A stretch of DNA of 64,000 nucleotides from Chryseobacterium nakagawai (GTDB taxonomy: Bacteria > Bacteroidota > Bacteroidia > Flavobacteriales > Weeksellaceae), in assembly GCF_900637665.1 (NCBI RefSeq), contig NZ_LR134386.1:4332501-4396500 (forward strand), read 5' to 3'. Of this stretch, positions 57,732 to 64,000 are shown in pieces. Positions within the stretch are counted from its first letter, which is position 1. Every line of letters begins with the position of its first letter. The notes below the pieces were generated by a model, which searched no databases, was not told the DNA's origin, and was given only the letters and a program-made list of their open reading frames with translations. A program made the position numbers and the translations under genes.

Positions 57732-60242
57732 TTACTTATAATTTTCAATGGTTTTGTTGATAATATCAATCTGTTTATTGATACTTGCTGCGTTTTGTGG
57801 ATTTTGTTTCAGTAATTCCATTTTTTTACTTAAACCATCCTTCAGCATTTGCACCACCATCATTTTAGCCTGCGGATTATCTCCTATCTGATTTTTTGCA
57901 TATCCTAAAATTTTGGTTACGCTTTCAGTTGCTTTTAGGTTATCAGATGACATAATCCAATTGTATCCTTCTTCTGCTGATTTACCCAATTCTGGATTCT
58001 GAAATTTGATAAATGGATAAAACGCGGCCAATGGAGCAATTTTTGGCATTTGAGAAATTACTTTATTTTTTACAATAATTGGAAGTAATTGTGCCTGCAA
58101 ATCATCCGAAGCACCATCCAGATCTATTTTATCAGCTAATGAATTAGCTTTTGAAGGATCATTAGCAATAATAGCCCCTAACGAACTTCTTTTTATAGCA
58201 TTAGAAACGGCACCCATTCCTTTTTCAAAGAGCGGAAGATATTTTTTATCTTTTGTTTTTGCCAAAGCAGCAATTGCTGCAGCCTGCGTTAATGTTTTAG
58301 GATCATTGGATGCTAATTTTTCAACCTCAGCTCCCAGGGCTTTCATTTGTTCAGGATTGCTAAGATCAACTAATTCCAAAGCCTGAATTCTCACTCTGAA
58401 GAACGGGTCTTTCAATGCTGCTGCCAATAATTTTGTTACAGCAGGACTTTTTCCTGTCTGATCTTTTATTCCCGCTAAAGCATTATATCTGTTTTTAAAC
58501 TCTTTGGAATTTGTAAACTGTAAAAGATTCTGCTCAGGAGTTTTCTTATCAGTAATATCTGCCAATAAAACACCATCAGCATTAATATTTACCAGATCCG
58601 GAGCTTTGGAAACATCAAAATTGAATGTATTCTTTGCATCAGCGTTTACCCAAACATTATATCTCTTCGGCTTGCCGCTATCATAAACATCAATAGCCAA
58701 AGGAAATTCAAACATCTGGTCCTGGGTTTGATTAATCGTCACAGCAACTTGTTTTTTTACAGGTTCAAATGTAAATGAATAGTTGATCTTTGGATTTCCG
58801 CTTCCGAAATACCATTGATTAAAGAACCAATTCAAGTCTTTCCCGGAAACTTTTTCAAAGGAAAGTCTCAACTGATGAGCTTCTGCATTCTGATATTCAT
58901 TAGTCTTCAGATAATCATTCATTCCAGCAAAAAAAGCATCATCTCCCAAATAGTTTCTTAGCATATTCAGAATTCCGCCTCCTTTCTGATAGGTTACCAG
59001 GTCAAATACATCTTCACGTGATGCATAATTGAATCTTACCAGGTTTTTATTAAAATCTGACGGATTATGAATGTATCTGTTCACATCAGTCATCAAGTGA
59101 TAATCGGCTTGGTCTTTTCCATATTTATGTTCATTCCAAAGATATTCGGAATAATTAGCGAAAGATTCATTCACAGTAAGATTGCTCCAGCTTTCTGCTG
59201 TAACCAGATCTCCAAACCAGTGGTGAAACAATTCGTGAGCAATGGTATCTTCCCATGTATTCTCATCAATAAGCTGTCCCGGTTTTTGAAGAATATCACT
59301 ACCGTGAAGCGTTGCCGTTGTATTTTCCATAGCACCACTCACATAATTTCTACCGGAAATCTGTGCATATTTCGCCCACGGATAATCATAATTCATTCTT
59401 TTAGAGAAAAAATCAATCATTTCCGGGGTATTCCCATAAATCTGTTTTGCGTAAGGTTCATATTCTTTCTCGATATAATAATCAACCGGAATGTTTTTCC
59501 ATTTGTCTTTTACAATAGCATACTCTCCCACTCCCATGAAGAAAAGGTAAGTTGAGTGCCTCTTATCCATTACCCAGTGATCGGTTCTAAGTCCGTTGGA
59601 TTCTTTTTGAGAATCTTTCAGTATCCCATTCGAAAGGGTCACATATTTATCAGGAACCGTCATATAGATTTCCTGTGTTGTCTTTTGATTAGGTTTATCA
59701 ATGGTTGGAAACCACGCAGAAGACGCTTCAGTTTCTCCTTGTGTCCATATTTGTGTAGGAAGTTCAGGATCTGTGCCTTGAGCATTAATGAAATAAAGAC
59801 CTTTTGCATCATTAATAGCTACGCTTCCCTGTTGTTTCACTTCGTTCGGACGTGAGGTATATTTGAGATAAACTGTATAATCCTGATTTCTCTGATAGGT
59901 TTTATCCAGTGTTATTTTCAGAATATCATCTTTATATTCGTATTTTAAAGGAGATTTTTTTCCATTATTATCAAGAGCTACTTCATGAATCAACATTGCT
60001 TTTGCATCGAGGATCAGCTCATTGGTCGCATAAAAATAAGGTGCGGCAGTCAGCCATTCTTCCCCATTCATCTGTTCTTTCTGATAGTCGAAGTTTACCT
60101 TTAGCTTTGTATGTTTCAGTTCTGTCACCTTGGTATGGGTAGCCCTGTACACTTTTTCTCTTCCTGAAGTTTCGGTTTGGGCTGATACATTAGCGGAAAA
60201 CAAAATTCCAAGTATTGCAATCGATAAAATGGCCTTTCTCAT
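57732..60242 (-). CDS. secreted M1-family aminopeptidase
   Basis: The 836-residue protein has a signal peptide (MRKAILSIAILGILFSANVSAQ). The M1 hallmarks are GAMEN near residue 304 and the zinc site HELFHHWFGD near residue 334 with the third ligand E in NESFAN. The C-terminal part contains HEAT-like helical repeats (LAALKDPFFRVRIQALELV). These enzymes trim N-terminal residues from peptides in the periplasm or at the surface. A 72-residue gene lies 24 bp upstream and is probably in the same transcript. Confidence 0.95.
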   Translation of the reverse strand: MRKAILSIAILGILFSANVSAQTETSGREKVYRATHTKVTELKHTKLKVNFDYQKEQMNGEEWLTAAPYFYATNELILDAKAMLIHEVALDNNGKKSPLKYEYKDDILKITLDKTYQRNQDYTVYLKYTSRPNEVKQQGSVAINDAKGLYFINAQGTDPELPTQIWTQGETEASSAWFPTIDKPNQKTTQEIYMTVPDKYVTLSNGILKDSQKESNGLRTDHWVMDKRHSTYLFFMGVGEYAIVKDKWKNIPVDYYIEKEYEPYAKQIYGNTPEMIDFFSKRMNYDYPWAKYAQISGRNYVSGAMENTTATLHGSDILQKPGQLIDENTWEDTIAHELFHHWFGDLVTAESWSNLTVNESFANYSEYLWNEHKYGKDQADYHLMTDVNRYIHNPSDFNKNLVRFNYASREDVFDLVTYQKGGGILNMLRNYLGDDAFFAGMNDYLKTNEYQNAEAHQLRLSFEKVSGKDLNWFFNQWYFGSGNPKINYSFTFEPVKKQVAVTINQTQDQMFEFPLAIDVYDSGKPKRYNVWVNADAKNTFNFDVSKAPDLVNINADGVLLADITDKKTPEQNLLQFTNSKEFKNRYNALAGIKDQTGKSPAVTKLLAAALKDPFFRVRIQALELVDLSNPEQMKALGAEVEKLASNDPKTLTQAAAIAALAKTKDKKYLPLFEKGMGAVSNAIKRSSLGAIIANDPSKANSLADKIDLDGASDDLQAQLLPIIVKNKVISQMPKIAPLAAFYPFIKFQNPELGKSAEEGYNWIMSSDNLKATESVTKILGYAKNQIGDNPQAKMMVVQMLKDGLSKKMELLKQNPQNAASINKQIDIINKTIENYK

Positions 60243-60266
60243 CTGTCTACTTTATAATTTTAGAGT

Positions 60267-60485
60267 TTATTTTTTTATTATGATGTCGAAAATATCATTG
60301 ACTAATGTCTCATAGTCTCCTGTTTTCAATTGTTCTTTTGTTTTGGCAAAAGCTTTTTTCAATTCACTTTCCGGATTTTCGTCGTCAACAATTTCTGCTG
60401 AAGCAACACCTTTTAACTGAAGCACAATATTTTTCAGTACTTCAGGATCGGCATTTTCTTCAATATTTATTTTTAAATACTTCAT
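60267..60485 (-). CDS. 72-residue hypothetical protein
   Basis: The small acidic cytosolic protein reads MKYLKINIEENADPEVLKNI, with two predicted helices and an IVDDENPESEL turn. It has no recognised domain. It may resemble small antitoxin-like or regulatory proteins, but no toxin partner is adjacent. The 24-bp gap to the aminopeptidase gene suggests co-transcription. Confidence 0.6.
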   Translation of the reverse strand: MKYLKINIEENADPEVLKNIVLQLKGVASAEIVDDENPESELKKAFAKTKEQLKTGDYETLVNDIFDIIIKK

Positions 60486-60833
60486 GATCTTGTGATTGGA
60501 TGTATAATTATTCCTTTTGTTAAGGGGTTGAAACCAAGTTCTTTCAAATTTAAAACTTATTTTAGAAACAATAGGCCTGTAAGTCCTTTTTAAAGAGATT
60601 TTTATGGAAAAAGTAGTATTAAGGAGGCTGGAAGCGATTATGAGCCTAAATTGAATGTTCAGTCATTCTAAAATAGTCCTTCTCCTGCGCTGGAAAATAC
60701 TATAAATTGTAAATAGATTCTCCATTTCACTCCTAGACTATGTTCGCAGGCCTTCAAATGAAGAGAATAATTATTACCAACAACAATTAAAAATGAGTTA
60801 TCAGTCATTTTATAAGCAAAATAACTTCCTCAT
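60486..60833. other. 348-bp intergenic region
   Basis: No gene or strong signal is seen. The stretch lies between the 72-residue gene start and the end of the membrane protein gene, so it should contain the promoter for the former, but no exact TAnnTTTG box was found. Confidence 0.4.
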
Positions 60834-62273
60834 TTATTTCTCTCTGATTATTTTCCCGTTTTTATATAAAAATACCATCTCACATTCTGTCTGTCTGTCG
60901 ACATTGTAAACCTGTACTTTTTTAGTATTAATACCATTCATTTCAGACAGCATACGGGATTCCCAATTGTTATAAAAAATAGGTTCTCTCAGGATAAAAT
61001 GTGGATTAGTTTTTAATTCATTGAACATATCATATCTTAAACACACCACTCCACTTTCAATATTTTCAGCTTTCAATGTTTTACTCAGTTCATTAAACAT
61101 GATATGATTAAACTGGCTGGCATAGATCCAGGCATTTTTCACACTCAGGTTAGTGGTAAGCAGAAAAAAGGCAATTGCTGCAAAAAGGGAACTGATCATT
61201 TTATTTCCAAACCTCAATTTACAACCTAGATAAATGATTCCTGAAATGACCAAAAGTGTATAAAAAAATCTTATCGCTCCGAGGTTTCGGTTATCAAATC
61301 CAAAAAGAGTAGGAATATAGGCAGAAACATAGAAAACACTTAGAGCCAGTACAATTGAAACCAAAGAAATCAATCCTGTATTTTTACTATCTTTTAATTT
61401 GCTTTTAAAATCATAGCCAGAGAAAACTTTATAAATAATGGAAGACATGAGCAAGGCTAATAGTATTTCTATAACATGAAGGCTTTTAAGATTCATTACT
61501 CCTTTATAAATCCCCACAAAAATATCTTTGAGAAACAGCTTCGATGCTAAAATAGTGATGTGTATCACCCTCTTCAATTGAAAGATATTCCCTACTTCAT
61601 CCCTTTGATAAGAGTTCGCAAATATTCCCGGCTGAATTACTTTTCTGAAAAGAAGAATTGATCCAAGTGTTAACAATAGGAATACCAGTCTTTTTTTATT
61701 GTCTTTAATTAAATAAAGATTAAGAAGAATAAGCGGCAGGAAAATTTCATAACTTAATATAGACAGTATAAAAAACAGAGAACTGAGCAGAATATTTTTA
61801 CGAATATAGACATAATAAATACTTAGGCTAAAAAATATTGTTGCCAGGTTTGAATTCAGCATGATGGGAGAAAACTGAATACTTGTACCTATTAAGGAAC
61901 AGGAGTACAGTAAAGTGATTAAACTCGCTAATTCTTTTGACAGAATTTTTTGCATAACCCAATAAACAGCGATCAATGAGAGGGGAAAAAAAAGTATTCC
62001 TAAAAGATAAATAGACGCGTCATACTTTGAAAGAAAAACTAAAGTCCCCGTCACCCATCCGGATACCGGTCTTGCCGCCATATTGGAGGAGTCCAAATAG
62101 GAATATATATAACTGAAATAAGATTCCGAGATATATCTGGCGCTATATGCTTCTTTTAAGTCATCTGTTACAATAACCTTTTCTGTAAAAACACACAGTG
62201 CTATATAAAGATTGTAAACAACGATCAGGATATTCAGAAATATCAGATACGTATTGTTTAATTTTTTTTCCAT
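60834..62273 (-). CDS. GT-C-like polytopic membrane protein
   Basis: The 479-residue protein has about ten to twelve hydrophobic helices, with a first periplasmic loop containing the motif D-D-L-K-E-A-Y after the first helix (VTDDLKEAYSARY). That layout and the short C-terminal soluble tail (residues about 400-479) resemble GT-C glycosyltransferases or GtrC-like O-antigen glucosyltransferases, which use lipid-linked sugars. No other glycosylation gene is nearby. The enzymatic role is inferred from architecture only. Confidence 0.65.
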   Translation of the reverse strand: MEKKLNNTYLIFLNILIVVYNLYIALCVFTEKVIVTDDLKEAYSARYISESYFSYIYSYLDSSNMAARPVSGWVTGTLVFLSKYDASIYLLGILFFPLSLIAVYWVMQKILSKELASLITLLYSCSLIGTSIQFSPIMLNSNLATIFFSLSIYYVYIRKNILLSSLFFILSILSYEIFLPLILLNLYLIKDNKKRLVFLLLTLGSILLFRKVIQPGIFANSYQRDEVGNIFQLKRVIHITILASKLFLKDIFVGIYKGVMNLKSLHVIEILLALLMSSIIYKVFSGYDFKSKLKDSKNTGLISLVSIVLALSVFYVSAYIPTLFGFDNRNLGAIRFFYTLLVISGIIYLGCKLRFGNKMISSLFAAIAFFLLTTNLSVKNAWIYASQFNHIMFNELSKTLKAENIESGVVCLRYDMFNELKTNPHFILREPIFYNNWESRMLSEMNGINTKKVQVYNVDRQTECEMVFLYKNGKIIREK

Positions 62274-62371
62274 ATTATTTTTTCAAAATTTGTGGTGAAA
62301 TAAACTCTCACAAACTTCAAAAATAGCAGAAATCCGTCAATTACAAAAGATAATAAACAGTTGAAACTATA

Positions 62372-63166
62372 TTAAATAGCTACAGGAGCCTTAATTCCCG
62401 GATGTGGATCATAATTTTCTAAAGTAAAATCTTCAAAATTGAAATCAAAGATATTTTTCACTTCAGGATTCAGTTTCATTGTAGGAAGAGGTCTTGTTTC
62501 TCTTGAAAGCTGTCTGTTTACTTGTTCAAAATGGTTATTATAGATGTGAACATCTCCAAAACTATGAACATAATCCCCTACTTCAAGGTCACAAACCTGT
62601 GCTACCATCATCAATAACAATGCGTAACTGGCAATATTGAAAGGAACCCCCAGGAAGACATCTGCACTTCTCTGATACAACTGCAATGATAATTTTCCAT
62701 CAGCTACATAAAACTGGAATAATGCGTGACAAGGTGCCAATGCCATATTAGGAATTTCAGCGACATTCCATGCGGAAACGATTAGCCTTCTGGAATCTGG
62801 ATTCTTTTTGATCTGATCAATGACTTCTGTAATCTGATCTACTACTTTTCCGTCCGCTCCATTCCAACTTCTCCATTGTGCCCCATAAACAGGTCCCAAA
62901 TCACCATTTTCATCGGCCCATTCATCCCAGATACTTACTCCGTTATCTTTAAGGTATTTAATATTAGTCTCTCCTTTCAGGAACCAAAGCAATTCATAGA
63001 TAATGGATTTCAAATGCACTTTTTTAGTAGTTACCAATGGAAAACCTTTTGACAGATCATATCTTAACTGATACCCGAAAACACTTCTTGTGCCGGTACC
63101 GGTTCTATCGGTTTTATCAGTTCCGTTGTCTAAAATATGCTGTAAAAGATCCAGGTAGTTTTGCAT
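62372..63166 (-). CDS. thyA: thymidylate synthase
   Basis: The preferred start is ATG 63166 ([15 protein letters not shown]), giving 264 residues, the same as the Escherichia coli enzyme; a longer frame to 63223 is not needed. The nucleophile C146 is in [14 protein letters not shown], and the [12 protein letters not shown] phosphate/substrate region is intact. It makes dTMP from dUMP with methylene-tetrahydrofolate. A -7 box lies 22 bp upstream of this start. Confidence 0.97.
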   Translation of the reverse strand: MQNYLDLLQHILDNGTDKTDRTGTGTRSVFGYQLRYDLSKGFPLVTTKKVHLKSIIYELLWFLKGETNIKYLKDNGVSIWDEWADENGDLGPVYGAQWRSWNGADGKVVDQITEVIDQIKKNPDSRRLIVSAWNVAEIPNMALAPCHALFQFYVADGKLSLQLYQRSADVFLGVPFNIASYALLLMMVAQVCDLEVGDYVHSFGDVHIYNNHFEQVNRQLSRETRPLPTMKLNPEVKNIFDFNFEDFTLENYDPHPGIKAPVAI

Positions 63167-63187
63167 TTTGAAAGGAATTTTATGCCC

Positions 63188-63195
63188 CAAATTTA
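63188..63195 (-). promoter_or_regulatory. -7 box of thyA
   Basis: TAAATTTG on the minus strand matches TAnnTTTG, 22 bp before the ATG at 63166, which supports that start. Confidence 0.45.
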
Positions 63196-63323
63196 GTAAA
63201 AAAGCATGAAAAAAAGCACCCATTATATGAATGCTTTTGATAAGAGGTATACCCGTTTTCTATTAAACAATTGTATATCTGCTATGTATGGATATTAAAA
63301 ATAATTATTTCTTTTTGATACTA

Positions 63324-63974
63324 TTATAATACGGTAACACTAATTTTTTCACTGTTTCCATTGATCGACTTCAGCTGCCCATATCTGTTTTTGTCAATAA
63401 ATTTATCGTTTGAATAATCCAGTTCCACGGGACCAAATTTTACCAATTTCTTGAATTTACTTTGATCGATAATATCTTTTGTTCCGTAATCTATGGAGAT
63501 ATCACCTATTGTTTTCAATTTTCCAAGCCTGCTGTTATCCATGATATCATCCCCCCAGTAATCTATAGTAATATTTCCTATCTTCTTTACTTTCCCTGCT
63601 TTTTCTCTGTTAAAAGCAGTGTCATCCCAATAATCTACAGCAATATTTCCGATACTTTTTAGCTTACCTGCTTTTTCTCTATGGGTGAAAGAATCATCCC
63701 AATAATCTATTTTGACTCCTCCAATGCTTTTAAGTTTCCCGTATTTAATCTTATCAAAAACATTATCCTCATAATATTCAATCTTCCCGTTCAGATCAGG
63801 GGCATTGAAATCGGAAATGGATCCGTCTGCATTAAGGGTTATTACAAAACCATCTACGGTAAGTTTTACCGTTTCAAGATCATAAGTTTTCCCTGAAACA
63901 GTAGCACGAACCTGCGCATTGATCAACCAACTGCCTAATAAAAAGGCAAAGAGAAGTAAATTTTTAAATTTCAT
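63324..63974 (-). CDS. secreted protein with six 24-residue repeats
   Basis: The 216-residue protein has a signal peptide (LLFAFLLGSWLINAQ). After a short beta domain it consists of six tandem 24-residue units with consensus xIDYWDDxxxxxxxxGKLKSIGxI, the last two being more divergent. Each unit looks like two strands, so the tail probably forms a solenoid or sheet stack. No catalytic motif is seen. A surface or structural role is likely; the partner is unknown. Its start lies close to the window end and no promoter could be judged. Confidence 0.85.
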   Translation of the reverse strand: MKFKNLLLFAFLLGSWLINAQVRATVSGKTYDLETVKLTVDGFVITLNADGSISDFNAPDLNGKIEYYEDNVFDKIKYGKLKSIGGVKIDYWDDSFTHREKAGKLKSIGNIAVDYWDDTAFNREKAGKVKKIGNITIDYWGDDIMDNSRLGKLKTIGDISIDYGTKDIIDQSKFKKLVKFGPVELDYSNDKFIDKNRYGQLKSINGNSEKISVTVL

Positions 63975-64000
63975 AGTATTAAAGATTGATTTACCAGATA

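Noticed and set aside
62372..63223. Longer thyA frame
   Set aside because: The first 19 residues have no counterpart in thymidylate synthases, and the -7 box at 63188-63195 would lie inside them.
1..64000. CRISPR arrays, tRNA, rRNA and insertion sequences
   Set aside because: No regularly spaced repeats, no cloverleaf-like sequence, and no transposase or integrase frame were found by reading.

Overview
The window reads as a chromosomal segment of a low-GC member of the Bacteroidota, most like Chryseobacterium or a close relative in Flavobacteriia (Weeksellaceae). Supporting signs are three SusC/SusD pairs, Bacteroidota-type -7 boxes (TAnnTTTG) upstream of several genes, AT-rich leaders with almost no Shine-Dalgarno, a NamZ/DUF1343 muramidase, a DUF5117-type metalloprotease, and a GC-rich intergenic repeat of a kind I recall from Chryseobacterium. 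Organism and most names are inferred from the sequence alone. No tRNA, rRNA, CRISPR array or transposase was seen.

Region A (1-15655, all on the minus strand) is the least explained part. In order of transcription it encodes a small M15 peptidoglycan peptidase, two uncharacterised proteins of 715 and 590 residues, a 192-residue lipoprotein, a 2302-residue beta-rich protein resembling DUF6603 proteins, and a giant protein of at least 995 residues that runs off the left edge. The large proteins have no obvious signal peptide. A duplicated 15-bp palindrome with a -7 box at fixed spacing precedes the M15 gene, and a Fur-like palindrome lies before the 2302-residue gene. This is the best candidate for an undescribed system.

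Region B (16180-20612, minus) holds small acidic proteins that look like polymorphic-toxin immunity proteins (one split by an overlapping stop and start), two tandem paralogues, and a 486-residue secreted protein of unknown function.

Region C (20853-30655, minus) is a compact nutrient or peptide uptake locus: LytS-type sensor kinase, HExxH zinc metalloprotease, SusC, SusD, and a LytTR response regulator behind a terminator. The kinase and regulator bracket the effector genes.

Region D (30911-42305) is mixed housekeeping: a frameshifted isochorismatase-family gene and an alpha/beta hydrolase divergent from an HxlR regulator with a perfect operator-like palindrome; a thioredoxin-fold protein with an outer-membrane partner; NamZ divergent from an FtsX-type permease with interlocking promoters; a cysteine synthase/CBS-type enzyme; a CbpA/CbpM chaperone pair; a dicarboxylate symporter.

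Region E (41922-46293) is an alcohol/aldehyde oxidation cluster (DUF779, AdhP-like, aldehyde dehydrogenase) with a divergent AraC regulator and the GC-rich interspersed repeat. Region F (46424-55752) has two SusC/SusD pairs with matching leader sequences. Region G (56169-63974) carries an HMG-CoA synthase, an M1 aminopeptidase with a small upstream gene, a GT-C-like membrane protein, thymidylate synthase and a secreted protein made of six 24-residue repeats.
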